NCBI RefSeq assembly: GCF_003610375.1 | Contig: NZ_RAPZ01000010.1 | Coordinates: forward strand, 1 to 64,000 | Reading direction: 5' to 3' | Source: Sphingomonas sp. PP-CC-1A-547 | Lineage (GTDB): Bacteria; Pseudomonadota; Alphaproteobacteria; Sphingomonadales; Sphingomonadaceae | Length of the DNA stretch: 64,000 bases | Part shown: piece after piece, positions 43,154 to 52,772 of the stretch | Position numbering within the stretch: position 1 is the stretch's first letter | How the letters are laid out: the number at the start of each line of letters is the position of its first letter | Program-made: the position numbers and the translations under genes | Notes under the pieces: model-generated | What the model saw: only the letters and a program-made list of their open reading frames with translations | Databases searched by the model: none | What the model was told of the DNA's origin: nothing

Positions 43154-44635
43154 TCAGGCGGTAACGTTCTCCCGCCGCGCCGGGACCCGCACCGGGTTCG
43201 AGAACCGCATCGCATCATCGATCGAGCCGAACTTGAGTGCGAGCACGTCCAGGGCGTAATTCTGGTTCAACTTCCAAGGCTTGCGCTCTCCCTGCGTCGG
43301 TAAAGCCGCAGCGGCGCGCTGCACGTACCCCGATGTGAAATCGAGGAACGACTCGCTCTTCATCGTCGGATCGTCGTTGAACGGCATCGCCTGACGCAGG
43401 CCGCGCTTCTTCATCGTGTTCAACAGCCGGCACATGTAGATCGCCGTCAAATCCGCCTTCAGCGTCCAGGACGCGTTAGTGTAGCCGAAGGTCGAGGACA
43501 GATTCGGCACGCCGTCGAACATCATGCCCTTGTATTGGAGCCGCCCGGCGAGTTCGATCGGCTTGCCGTCGAGGCTGAACGCCACTCCGCTCATCAGTTG
43601 CAGTTCGAGGCCGGTCGCGGTGACGATCACGTCGGCGGGCAGGTCCTTGCCCGAATCGAGGTGGATGCCCTCGGGCGTGATTCGCGCGATCGTGTCGGTG
43701 ACGATCGAGGCAGTGCCAGCGTTGATCGCGGTGAACAGATCGCCGTCGGGGACCAGGCAGACGCGCTGGTCCCAGGGATTGTAGCGCGGGGTGAAATGCG
43801 TCGCGACGTCGTAGTCGGGGCCGAGCTGATCGCGGACCATGCCGATCATCCGCTCCTTCACCACGGCGGGCTTCTTGCGTGCCATCCGGTAGAAGAACAT
43901 ACCCATCAGCACGTTCTTCCACCGCGTGATGCCGTAGGCAGCCTTTGCCGGCAGTTTCCCGCGCAACCAGTTCGCTACGCCGTCCTCGCCCGGCCGCGCG
44001 ACGATGTAGGTCGGCGAGCGCTGGAGCATCGTCACGTGTGCGGCGGTCTTCGCCATCGTCGGCACTAAGGTCACTGCGGTCGCGCCGCTGCCGATGACGA
44101 TAACACGCTTGCCGCTATAGTCGAGGTCCTCGGGCCAGAATTGCGGGTGCACGATCTGCCCGGCGAAGCTGTCCGCGCCATCGAACTCGGGGGAATAGGC
44201 CTTGGCGTAATTGTAATAGCCGGCGCACATCGAGAGGAAGTTGCAGGTCAGCTTTACCGGGCCATCGGGGCCGGTGGCTTCGACCGTCCACTGCGCGTCC
44301 TCGGTCGACCAGGCGGCGGACCTCACATGGTGGCCGTAGCGGATCTTTTGGTCGATGCCGTACGCTTGCGCCGTTTCCTCGACATAGGCGCGGATCGAGG
44401 GGCCGTCGGCGATGGACTTGGCTGCCGTCCAGGGGTGGAAGACGAATCCCAGCGTGTGCATGTCCGAATCGGAGCGGATGCCGGGATAGCGGAACAGGTC
44501 CCACGTCCCGCCCATCGACTGCCGCCCCTCAAGGATCATGTAGCTCCGGTCGGGGCAGCGCGTCTGCAGGTGGTAGCCGGTGCCGATCCCGGAAATGCCG
44601 GCGCCCACCACGATCACGTCGACATGTTCGGTCAT
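43154..44635 (-). CDS. Flavin-containing monooxygenase (Baeyer-Villiger type, EthA-like)
   Basis: 493 residues. FAD motif GAGISG at 11-16, then the type I BVMO fingerprint FAGQIVHPQFWPED (F-x-G-x3-H-x3-W-P), the second Rossmann GSGATAV for NADPH, and DVIVTATGLEL near the end. These enzymes insert oxygen into ketones or oxidise heteroatoms; EthA-like members are about this size. The substrate is unknown. The gene stands alone on the minus strand with about 70 bp to the tamB stop, so it is not clearly part of that operon. Confidence 0.9.
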   Translation of the reverse strand: MTEHVDVIVVGAGISGIGTGYHLQTRCPDRSYMILEGRQSMGGTWDLFRYPGIRSDSDMHTLGFVFHPWTAAKSIADGPSIRAYVEETAQAYGIDQKIRYGHHVRSAAWSTEDAQWTVEATGPDGPVKLTCNFLSMCAGYYNYAKAYSPEFDGADSFAGQIVHPQFWPEDLDYSGKRVIVIGSGATAVTLVPTMAKTAAHVTMLQRSPTYIVARPGEDGVANWLRGKLPAKAAYGITRWKNVLMGMFFYRMARKKPAVVKERMIGMVRDQLGPDYDVATHFTPRYNPWDQRVCLVPDGDLFTAINAGTASIVTDTIARITPEGIHLDSGKDLPADVIVTATGLELQLMSGVAFSLDGKPIELAGRLQYKGMMFDGVPNLSSTFGYTNASWTLKADLTAIYMCRLLNTMKKRGLRQAMPFNDDPTMKSESFLDFTSGYVQRAAAALPTQGERKPWKLNQNYALDVLALKFGSIDDAMRFSNPVRVPARRENVTA

Positions 44636-44704
44636 GCTGCATCCTCACGCCCCGGCGTTACGCCGTAGGTTTCATAACCGAACCTATCCTGTTGTGATCT
44701 TTAC

Positions 44705-47700
44705 TCAATAGTCCTTCGTATATTTCACGCTCGCGCTCTGCCCGCCGCTCGATCCCGCTGCCGACAACAGGCTGAGTGCCTTGGTCAGCGCGATCTCGAG
44801 TTGTGTCGAGGTGAAGCCCTTCGCGTCGGTCACGATCTCAACATAGATGTTCTTCGTGATGTACTTGCCGGCAGCGAGGCTGGTGCCACGCCCGGTCGCC
44901 TGATCGGCGCCGAGCACGCGCAACCGGTCGAACCCGGTCGCCGAGCGCAGCTTGCCGAGCGGGTTCAGACCGCCGCCGCCCGACCCGCGCAGCGAGTTCA
45001 GCGCGGACGCCAGCTGGATCGCCTCGGTCGCCGACAAATTGGCCGGGCTCGATCCGAACAGCAGGCGGCTGAGCACTTCGTCCTGCGGCAGGACCGGAGT
45101 CGAAGTAAACGCGATCTGCGGCTTCTGGCCGGTCCCGGTGACGTTGATGACGACGGTGATGTCGCTGGTGGTCGTGGTCGCCTGGATGTTGATGTCCGGA
45201 TCGGTCAGCGCACCGCCGCGGAAGCGGATCTGGCCCTTGTTCACCTCGAACCGCTTGCCCGAGAACGAATAGGTGCCGCGGACCACATCCATGCCGCCGG
45301 TCACGATCGGTGCGGCAGACGTGCCGCCGATGTGCATGTCCATCTCCCATTCGGACTCGAGGCCCATGCCCGAGACGAACAGCTGGTTCGGCGCACGGAC
45401 GCGGAGGTCGAGCTTGAACTTGCCGATCGCCGGTACGTCCGAGCGATCGGTCGAGACTGGCGTCCGGATATCGCTCTTGCGGCGGACACCGGTCAGTTCG
45501 GGCACCTCAGCCTGCCCTTGGCGGATGATCTGGTAGCGTGCCTCGGGGATCTGAAGATCGCCCTGGATCAGGCCGCCATCGCGCCCGTTGGTGAGGTGGA
45601 CCGTGCCCGTCGTGGTGGCGCTGATCGCGTCGCTCTTGGCGAGCTGCGCATTGTTCAGCGTCGCGCGGATGTCGATCGGGAAGCCGCTGTCCGCCGCGAA
45701 CCCGATCGTACCCTGCGCCTGCACGGTGCCGTCGCCGGCCTTCGCGTTGAGCTGCGTCAGTTGCAGGTCGGTGTTCGAGAACCTGCCGGCTATCCGCATC
45801 TGCGACAGACGCGTGCCATAGGTCTCGTTGTCGTAGGTCAGGTTGTCTGCCCGGACGACGCCGTTCAACTGAGGTGCGGACAGGCGCCCGGAGAAGTCGG
45901 CGGCGACCGCGATCGGCCCCGACAGCTGCTGGTTCGGGATCGCGGCAAAGCTGAACAGCACCGCCGATGGGCCGTTATAGCGGATCCCACCCGACAGCGG
46001 CGCGGCCATCAGGCGTGTGCTCCACGACCCGTTGCCCGCCGGCAACGGCCGGAGGTTGGCGACCATGCGGCCGATCACCGACGTTCCGCGACGGACCAGC
46101 GCACGACCGGTCGCGCCCTCGCCGCCGAGCGTCCCGGCGAACACGATGTCGACGGGGTCGGAGACAGCGGCGAGACCCGAGCGGGTGAAGTTGGTGACGG
46201 TCACGCGTGCGTCGGCGGTCGGCGGCGCGGCCGAGTTCGCTTGCGAGAAGTCGAGGCTGCCGGTCGCCTTGCCGCCGATGCCGAGGTTCGGGACCAAAGC
46301 GGAGAGCGTCGACAGGTCGAGGCTATCGAGCCGGACCTGCGCGTTCGTGCCGCGGCCATAGCTGCCGGCCAGACGCGCCGAGCCACCGCCTGCGCCACCG
46401 AAGTCGATCCGGGTCGGCGACAGGCGGTATTCGCCCTTCACCGCCTGGATGCGCGCCGGGTTGACGGTGCGGAAGTCGATGCCGTTGGCCTGGCCCTGTG
46501 CGGCGACGAGGTAGTTGTTGGGGCTGAGCTTGGCGTTGACCGCGAGGCGGAAGGGGACGCCGTTCGAGCCGGTCAGCAGCGCCTGTGCGGTGCCGTTGCC
46601 GCCGACGTAATTGACCTTCGCGCGGGCCGCCGAGAGGACGATCGCACCGTAGCGCATGTCGGCGATCTGCGCGTCGGCGACGATCTGCGGGGTCGGCGTC
46701 ATGACCGCGGTCGCGCTGACGATCGCGCGGCCGATGGTGAAGTCGACCATGCCGGGGATCTTAGCGCCGTTGGCACGCGCCGCGACGTCGGCGCGCTGAT
46801 AGCCGCCCTGGTTGGCGAGGCGGACATTGCCCGAAAGGCCTTGCCCGGCGAACTGGAGCGCGCCCGCGAACGGGCCGGCTGCGGTCTGGACGATGCGGCC
46901 GCTGCCGACGATCCCGGCGAACACCACGCGGCGCACGTCGACTGCGAGTTGCGCGCCCGGCTTGACCAGCACGTCGGCGGTGAATGGGCCGTAATTGGTG
47001 CCGCCGCTGGCGGTGACCGCATAGGCGCCGCCACGTCCGACGATACGGGCGTTGAGATTGACGAGGCCGACGCCGACGCCCGGACGCGGTGCGCGCAGGA
47101 CGACGACAGGAGCCGTCGCGCTGCCCGTGACGCGGGCGGACAATGGGCCGTAGGCGGTGGAATACGCATCGGCGTTCACCAGCACGGCGCCGGTGGCCGG
47201 GTCGAACCGGCCTTCGCCGCTGGTCACACGGAACTGTGGCGCGTTCATGCGGAGATTGCGGAAGGTGACGATGCCTTCGGGGCTGTAGCCGATGTCCGAT
47301 CGGACGATCGCGTTGCCGCCCAGGAAACTGCGCGCGCCCTCATTGAAGATCTGCGAGGTCTGCGCGACGACGCGGCCGGTGATGCCGAAGCCGCCGTTCG
47401 GCCCGGGTACCAGCTTGGCGTCGGTCGTCAGATTGACGATACCGATGCCGTCGACACGGTAATTGTTGACCCGCCCCTTCAGCGCGCCGGTGTAGCGCCC
47501 GGTCGCCATGTTCGCGACGACCATCGCTGTCGCATCGATCTTGTCCGAGCGGATCTTGAGGTTGTCGGAGAGGACGTTGACGCCCGAGATCGCGAAGTCG
47601 CCGTCGATCGCGACGTTGGTCGCGAGCCCGCCGACCGCGGCATTGAGCCCCGTCACGCGACGTGCGCGCGCCTTGACCGGCACGAGGATGCGGTCGGAGT

Positions 47701-48973
47701 TCACGCGTGCGAGACCCTCGGCATAGAGGTTCTCGACGCCCATGTCGCCGAACGCGATCGTCGCCGCGCGCACCTTGTAGTCGACCGTCGGCGTCGCGAA
47801 CGCACCATCGAGCACGACGCGCGCGGTAACGTCGCGACCACGCAGGTTCGGCAGGATCGCGCCGGGCGTCAGCAGCTTCGCGTTGACCGCGAAATTGCCG
47901 AAACGGCTGTTGGCGAGATCGATCAGACCACCGGCGTCGACCGCGAGCGCGTCCGACTTCAGCGTCATCCGCGTGTCGGCCTTGCGGTCGTTGAGCGTGG
48001 TATCGATCGCCACGTCGAGCTGTGGCGACGTCAGGCGCTCGACCGGACCTTCGAGATACAGGCCGGGACGCGTCGAACCGCGCACTTCGATATGACCGTT
48101 CTTGGCGGTCAGCCCGAGGTTGGCGAGTTGCCCGCCGCCGAGCGTTGCGACGGCGCGCCCCTGCCACGAGGCCCAGCTGCCGCGGCCATCGACGCTTGCC
48201 GTCAGCGGCGCCTTGAACGCGCCCATCGTCGACACGACGCCGCCGACCGGGGCGGTCAGCTTCACGTTGACGTCGAGCTTGTTCTGTTCGGGCACCGCGT
48301 CGAGCTTGAGCACGAGGCGATCGCCACCGGCGATGCCGGGTCCGGTCAGTGCGGTCGCGTTGGTGGTCAGCTGCGCGCGCTTGTCGGCGATGTGCACCGC
48401 GCCGTCGATCTTGACGATATGCGTCTGGCCGGTGACCGGCTTGGCGATCAGGAAGCGATCGATCACCAGACGGTTCACGTCGATGTCGAGATCGGGGAGC
48501 AGCGGCGCGTTGGGATCGGTCGGCGTCGCGTTGAGCACCGGGCGGCGCTGCAGCGTAACCAGCGGCGTGGTCAGCGAGCGGACGTCGACATGGTTCTTGG
48601 CGAACGCGAACGGGCGCCAGTCGACGGCGAGCTTCGGGCTGGTCAGGAACACGCCCTTGGGATCGGATACGCGCACGTCGCTGAGCGTCATCGCGCCGTA
48701 GATCGAGCCGTCGATCCGGCCGACCTTGATGTTGAGGCCGGATGCGGTGGTGTAGCCGCCGATCTGATCGGCAACGAGGCGCCGGCCTGGATCGGTGTTG
48801 ATCCCGAACAGCACGATCAGGACGAGCGCGACCAGGCCGACGACCAGGATCGCCAGCCATTTGAGGATGCGCTGCCACAGGGGGCGCCGCTCGACGATCA
48901 CCGTTTCGGTCTGCTCGAACTGGTCCCGCTCAGCAGGGCCCTGTTCAACAGGTGGAGTGCCGTTTTCGGCCAT
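44705..48973 (-). CDS. tamB: Translocation and assembly module subunit TamB
   Basis: 1422 residues, an AsmA-like giant with one N-terminal transmembrane helix (WLAILVVGLVALVLIVLFGI, about 38-58). A long repetitive beta-helix groove in the periplasm follows, then a conserved C-terminal TamB (DUF490) domain with GQIRFRGGALTDPDINIQA, PQIAFTSTPVLPQDEVLSRLLFG and GKYITKNIYVEI. With TamA it inserts outer-membrane proteins or moves phospholipids to the outer membrane. Its ATG overlaps the tamA stop by one base, as in the usual tamA-tamB pair. The sequence is complete. Confidence 0.95.
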   Translation of the reverse strand: MAENGTPPVEQGPAERDQFEQTETVIVERRPLWQRILKWLAILVVGLVALVLIVLFGINTDPGRRLVADQIGGYTTASGLNIKVGRIDGSIYGAMTLSDVRVSDPKGVFLTSPKLAVDWRPFAFAKNHVDVRSLTTPLVTLQRRPVLNATPTDPNAPLLPDLDIDVNRLVIDRFLIAKPVTGQTHIVKIDGAVHIADKRAQLTTNATALTGPGIAGGDRLVLKLDAVPEQNKLDVNVKLTAPVGGVVSTMGAFKAPLTASVDGRGSWASWQGRAVATLGGGQLANLGLTAKNGHIEVRGSTRPGLYLEGPVERLTSPQLDVAIDTTLNDRKADTRMTLKSDALAVDAGGLIDLANSRFGNFAVNAKLLTPGAILPNLRGRDVTARVVLDGAFATPTVDYKVRAATIAFGDMGVENLYAEGLARVNSDRILVPVKARARRVTGLNAAVGGLATNVAIDGDFAISGVNVLSDNLKIRSDKIDATAMVVANMATGRYTGALKGRVNNYRVDGIGIVNLTTDAKLVPGPNGGFGITGRVVAQTSQIFNEGARSFLGGNAIVRSDIGYSPEGIVTFRNLRMNAPQFRVTSGEGRFDPATGAVLVNADAYSTAYGPLSARVTGSATAPVVVLRAPRPGVGVGLVNLNARIVGRGGAYAVTASGGTNYGPFTADVLVKPGAQLAVDVRRVVFAGIVGSGRIVQTAAGPFAGALQFAGQGLSGNVRLANQGGYQRADVAARANGAKIPGMVDFTIGRAIVSATAVMTPTPQIVADAQIADMRYGAIVLSAARAKVNYVGGNGTAQALLTGSNGVPFRLAVNAKLSPNNYLVAAQGQANGIDFRTVNPARIQAVKGEYRLSPTRIDFGGAGGGSARLAGSYGRGTNAQVRLDSLDLSTLSALVPNLGIGGKATGSLDFSQANSAAPPTADARVTVTNFTRSGLAAVSDPVDIVFAGTLGGEGATGRALVRRGTSVIGRMVANLRPLPAGNGSWSTRLMAAPLSGGIRYNGPSAVLFSFAAIPNQQLSGPIAVAADFSGRLSAPQLNGVVRADNLTYDNETYGTRLSQMRIAGRFSNTDLQLTQLNAKAGDGTVQAQGTIGFAADSGFPIDIRATLNNAQLAKSDAISATTTGTVHLTNGRDGGLIQGDLQIPEARYQIIRQGQAEVPELTGVRRKSDIRTPVSTDRSDVPAIGKFKLDLRVRAPNQLFVSGMGLESEWEMDMHIGGTSAAPIVTGGMDVVRGTYSFSGKRFEVNKGQIRFRGGALTDPDINIQATTTTSDITVVINVTGTGQKPQIAFTSTPVLPQDEVLSRLLFGSSPANLSATEAIQLASALNSLRGSGGGGLNPLGKLRSATGFDRLRVLGADQATGRGTSLAAGKYITKNIYVEIVTDAKGFTSTQLEIALTKALSLLSAAGSSGGQSASVKYTKDY

Positions 48974-51171
48974 CAGAATGCCTGCCCGATCGAGATGTAG
49001 AGGGCGATCTTGCCGTCGCCCTCGCGTGGGTTCAGCGGCGTCGCGACATCGAAACGCATCGGGCCGAAGCTGGTATAGAAGCGCCCGCCGATGCCCGCGC
49101 CGTAGCGCAGGGACGACAGGTTCGGCGTGCTGCTCTCATAGCTGTTGCCGGCATCGATGAACGGCACGATGCCGAAATCGCCGAACCGGTAGCGGGCCTC
49201 GAGCGCGAATTCGTTGAGCGAGCGCCCGCCGACCGGATCGCCGTTGGGATCGAACGGCCCGAGCCGCTGGTATCCGTAACCGCGCACCGATCCGCCGCCA
49301 CCGCCGTAATAGCGCCGCGAGGGGGCGAGATCGTCGCGGTCGACGCCCTGGATCGAGCCCGCCTTGGCGCGGCCCGCGATGACGATACTGCTGGAGACGG
49401 GATAGTAGAACGTCCCCTCGATCATCGTGCGGATGTACGGCTTGACCGAGCCCTGGACCGACGTCTCGGGGCTGAGGTTGAGCGTCAGGCGATAGCCCTT
49501 GGTCGGGTTGAGCAGGCTGTCCGAGCGATCGAACTTCACCTGGCCCGGCAACGCAACGATGCCGTAGGTGCGGCGGACGTTCTCGCCGCGACCGAAATCA
49601 TAGACGCTTTCGTTCGTACCGACGAGCTCGCCACCATAATAATAGGTCAGCGGCTTCTGCCAGATCGGCGTGGAGTCATAGCTCCAGCGGACGCCGACAC
49701 TGGTCGTGAAGGCGTCGTACGCGTCGTAATTCGAATGGTTCGCGCCGGCGGTCAGGCTGAACGTGCGGTCGCGGCGACCAGCGTTCGCGCGACGGAACGT
49801 GCCGGACAGGCCCTGTTCCTGCGTACCGGCGATCACCGATCCGATCAGCGCGCCCTCGTATGGGAACAGGTTGCGGTGCTGCCACGTGCCTTCCGCGCGG
49901 AAGCCCTGCCCGGTCGAGAACCCGACATTGCCGCCGAGCGAGCGCGGCTTGCCCTCGCTCTGGCGGACCAGCAGGTCGACCTGTTCGGTGCCGTCGGGGT
50001 TGATCGTGCCGGTGCGGACAGGCTCGACAGATACCGTCGAGAACAGCGACGTCGCGACCAGTGCATCGCGCAGATCGTCGGTCATACGGTTGTCGTAGAG
50101 TTCGCCCGACTTGAACCGCGGGAACAGGTTCAGATGCTCGAGATTGAAGACCGGATCGCCTTCGGTACGAAGCTGACCGAACGACGAGCGCGGGCCGGTA
50201 TCGACGGGCAGCGTGTACGCGCCGGTCGGCGTCTGGTCGTCGAGCAGGATGTCGCGCTCGCCGACCTTGACGAACGGATAGCCGCGTTGGGGCAGTGTCA
50301 AGCTTACATTCGCCTCCGCGCCCTGGATGCGCGCGGCCTCGATCGGGTCGCCGACCTTGAGCGGTAACTGCGTACGGACCAGATCAGGGGGTGTCGTCGC
50401 GTCCGCCTTCACGGTGATCGACGACAGCGAATAGAGCCGGCCGGGTTGCGCGCTGACGGTCGCCTTCAGCCGCGCGGGCTTGGTCTTGTCAGCGTCGGGG
50501 ATCGTCTCGATCGTCGAGATCGCGGTCGCGTCGTAATAGCCGAGCGACTTCAGCAGCCGCACCGCCAGCGCCTCGTCCTCACGCGCGCGCGCCGCGACCT
50601 GCGTGGCGTTCGCCGCCTTGCCCTTGCCCTCGGCGAGCGCGGACAGCGCCTTGTATTCGCCTTCTAGCCCGTCGCCTGCCTTGTCGAGACCCTTGGTGGC
50701 GGTCTCGTAGCGAATGTCGGGCGCGTCCTTGTCCTTGATATCCGCCGCGGTCTGGAGCGGGGTCGTATCGAAGCTCGACAGCGGGGTCAGCGGCTGCGCG
50801 AGTTGCGGATCGCTCGGACCGGTCGGCGGCAGGACGTCGCCCGCCAGCGTTGTCGCGGGGGTCGTCGCGGTGGCGGGAGTTGCCGGCGTTTGCGTCGAGG
50901 GAGCGGGCAGCGGTGCCATCGCCTCCAACGGCGCATTCAGGTCACCGCTCAACGGCGGCAAGGCGCTGTCGAACTCGGCGTCAGGCACGATCGGCGCGTC
51001 GGAACGCGGATCGTTCGACTGCGGCTGGTCGCTTGGCTTGGGCGCATCGGGACCCTTGGCTGGGGCGGTACCCGGCTTCACCAACTGCGCGGAACCGACG
51101 CCCGCGAATCCCGTTGTCGACGCTACCAACGCCAGAGCGAGCCAATGATGCCGGCTGTTAGAAGCTGTCAC
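48973..51171 (-). CDS. tamA: Translocation and assembly module TamA (Omp85 family)
   Basis: 732 residues. Signal peptide (LALALVASTTGFAGVGSA), an unusually long Pro/Ala/Thr-rich linker (about 25-130), a helical segment with POTRA-type repeats (LYSLSSITVKAD..., ANVSLTLPQRGYPFVKV), and a 16-strand Omp85 barrel ending GKIALYISIGQAF with terminal Phe for BAM recognition. The barrel has YYGGGGGSVRGYGYQRLGP, the VRGY lock motif. The GTG start at 51171 has AAAGGGGAT upstream; a longer frame to 51273 lacks homology-like sequence. It is coupled to tamB. Confidence 0.93.
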   Translation of the reverse strand: MTASNSRHHWLALALVASTTGFAGVGSAQLVKPGTAPAKGPDAPKPSDQPQSNDPRSDAPIVPDAEFDSALPPLSGDLNAPLEAMAPLPAPSTQTPATPATATTPATTLAGDVLPPTGPSDPQLAQPLTPLSSFDTTPLQTAADIKDKDAPDIRYETATKGLDKAGDGLEGEYKALSALAEGKGKAANATQVAARAREDEALAVRLLKSLGYYDATAISTIETIPDADKTKPARLKATVSAQPGRLYSLSSITVKADATTPPDLVRTQLPLKVGDPIEAARIQGAEANVSLTLPQRGYPFVKVGERDILLDDQTPTGAYTLPVDTGPRSSFGQLRTEGDPVFNLEHLNLFPRFKSGELYDNRMTDDLRDALVATSLFSTVSVEPVRTGTINPDGTEQVDLLVRQSEGKPRSLGGNVGFSTGQGFRAEGTWQHRNLFPYEGALIGSVIAGTQEQGLSGTFRRANAGRRDRTFSLTAGANHSNYDAYDAFTTSVGVRWSYDSTPIWQKPLTYYYGGELVGTNESVYDFGRGENVRRTYGIVALPGQVKFDRSDSLLNPTKGYRLTLNLSPETSVQGSVKPYIRTMIEGTFYYPVSSSIVIAGRAKAGSIQGVDRDDLAPSRRYYGGGGGSVRGYGYQRLGPFDPNGDPVGGRSLNEFALEARYRFGDFGIVPFIDAGNSYESSTPNLSSLRYGAGIGGRFYTSFGPMRFDVATPLNPREGDGKIALYISIGQAF

Positions 51172-51265
51172 ACGATCCCCTTTACAGGCAGCGATCGTGC
51201 TCGATTCACCCCCATCTTCGTCCACGTAACGCACATAGGACGGCTTGGTTTCACAAAAATTAACC

Positions 51266-51700
51266 TCAGACACAGCCGATTAGGCCACCGACCGGCATGA
51301 CGACAGTATCCCGTCCGGGGCGGTCGATCCGTAGCGTCGCGGACGTCACGGTCGCGCCCGCCGAGATGTCGGCGCGCACGGCGACGGCCATGTCGAGCGT
51401 CGCGGTCACATCGCCGCCGCGATATTGCGTGACGCCGCCAAAGCCGAAGCCGATCGCGGGCGACTGGGTCGTCACCGCGAAGTCGGTGGTCTTGCCATCG
51501 ATCGCGAGACGTATCTGCGCGGGGTCGGCGGTCGCCATCGCGACGAGTTGGCGGCCGGCATCCATGCTCCAGAGATACGCAGCGCACCCCTTGGCGGGGA
51601 GCCTCTGCTGGCCGATCGCGCCGAGGGGACCCGGACCTGAATTGGCAGCTGGCGCAGGCGTCGCGGCTTGCAGCGCGAGCATAAGAGCGAGCGATATCAT
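51266..51700 (-). CDS. Exported hypothetical protein
   Basis: 144 residues with a likely signal peptide (MISLALMLALQAATPAPA). The mature part has strands such as RQLVAMATADPAQIRLAIDGKTTDF and VTATLDMAVAVRADISAGATVTSATLRI and two cysteines (C39 and the penultimate residue), which could form a disulfide in the periplasm. No known domain is recognised. Its ATG overlaps the prepilin peptidase stop (ATGA), so it is translated with it. It ends 94 bp before the tamA start on the same strand. Confidence 0.7.
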   Translation of the reverse strand: MISLALMLALQAATPAPAANSGPGPLGAIGQQRLPAKGCAAYLWSMDAGRQLVAMATADPAQIRLAIDGKTTDFAVTTQSPAIGFGFGGVTQYRGGDVTATLDMAVAVRADISAGATVTSATLRIDRPGRDTVVMPVGGLIGCV

Positions 51701-52452
51701 GGCGTCACGCCTATCATGAACAGCCACGCGGGATAAGCCGCGATCGCCAGCAACGCGCCGAATGGAAGCGCGGTGTCCGCTGCCATGCTGCGTCCCTTGA
51801 GGTGTGCGGCCAGCACGACGCCGAGCCCGATCATGCTCGCGATCAGCAGGACGGCGGGCAACATCTGCCACCCGAGCCACAGTCCGATCGCACCGAACAG
51901 CTTGGGATCGCCGCCCCCCATGCCGTCGCGTCCGCGTATGCGTCGATAGCCGAATGCGACCAGCCACAGCGTGCCGAACCCGGCGAGTCCGCCGATCAAT
52001 CGCTCGGGGAGCGGCGGGTCGATATCGAGCGCGGTGCCGACAAGCCCGGTCGCCGCGAGAAGGATCGTCAGCCGATCAGGCAGCCAGAATGCGACGATGT
52101 CGAGGCTCGCCAACGCCAGCATCAGCCATCCGAAAACCGCGCCTGCTATGCCAACCGTCCCCGGTGCGACTATCCCCGCTGCCAAGCCGATCGCCAACCC
52201 CGCCAACTCGATCCGCCAGTGCACCGGACTGATCGCAACGCCGCATCCTTTGCACCGACCGCGCAGGACGAGCGCACTCAGCAGCGGCACCAGTTCGACC
52301 GCGCGGAGTGTCCGCCCGCAACCATCGCACGCCGATCGCCCCTGCATCACCGATCGCCCGTCGGGCCAGCGTGTCACCAGCGCGGCGACGAAGCTGCCGA
52401 TGATCGCCCCGAGCACCCCCAGCAACACCGCCCAGAACGCAGCCTCAGACAC
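51697..52452 (-). CDS. Type IV prepilin peptidase (A24 family)
   Basis: 251 residues, multi-spanning membrane protein. The cytoplasmic zinc-like cysteine cluster C42-C45 and C67-C70 is the N-methyltransferase-associated domain. The catalytic aspartates are in SLDIVAFWLPDRLT and GMGGGDPKLFGAIGLWLG. Such enzymes cut leader peptides of type IV pilins or type II secretion pseudopilins and often N-methylate them. No pilin or secretion gene lies in the window, so its substrates are elsewhere. The start GTG overlaps the upstream 83-aa gene by 8 nt. Confidence 0.92.
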   Translation of the reverse strand: MSEAAFWAVLLGVLGAIIGSFVAALVTRWPDGRSVMQGRSACDGCGRTLRAVELVPLLSALVLRGRCKGCGVAISPVHWRIELAGLAIGLAAGIVAPGTVGIAGAVFGWLMLALASLDIVAFWLPDRLTILLAATGLVGTALDIDPPLPERLIGGLAGFGTLWLVAFGYRRIRGRDGMGGGDPKLFGAIGLWLGWQMLPAVLLIASMIGLGVVLAAHLKGRSMAADTALPFGALLAIAAYPAWLFMIGVTP

Positions 52453-52696
52453 CCGTTTTCCGCACCAGGTAGCGATACACGCCGAGGAGGTTGATCCCGA
52501 ACAACACGATGTTCTGCGTGCCCAGCGCCCAGTCCCCGGTCAAGGCCGCACCGCTCAGCCAGGCGATCGACGAGCCGACGAACAGCACGAACCCCCACCC
52601 CGTCACGCGCCGCCCGAAGTCGAGCGACACCATGAAGGCGGCGATCACCCCCGACCCTGCTGCACACCATTTGAGCGTCGTGATGAGTGTTTCCAT
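52445..52696 (-). CDS. Small membrane protein (83 aa)
   Basis: Starts METLITTLKWCAAGSGVIAAFMVSLD; about three hydrophobic helices, with conserved-looking RRVTGWGFVLFVGSSIAW and NIVLFGINLLGVYRY near the end. The ending resembles PnuC-like or SemiSWEET-like helices, but the protein is too short to assign. It is coupled to the prepilin peptidase by an 8-nt overlap and is the first gene of that run. Open frame continues upstream without support. Its start lies 76 bp from the divergent thiolase. Confidence 0.65.
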   Translation of the reverse strand: METLITTLKWCAAGSGVIAAFMVSLDFGRRVTGWGFVLFVGSSIAWLSGAALTGDWALGTQNIVLFGINLLGVYRYLVRKTGV

Positions 52697-52772
52697 GACG
52701 GGAGGTCTAGGCGCATCCCGCAGTGCTTTGTATTGCCGCACATCAACCCCAGATACGGGGGCAGAAGAATAT

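Noticed and set aside
44801..49000. A plus-strand open frame of 1399 codons opposite tamB
   Set aside because: It is purely antisense to a well-supported gene. In GC-rich DNA the antisense frame of a codon-biased gene is often open. The translation is Arg/Asp/Val-rich with no domain.
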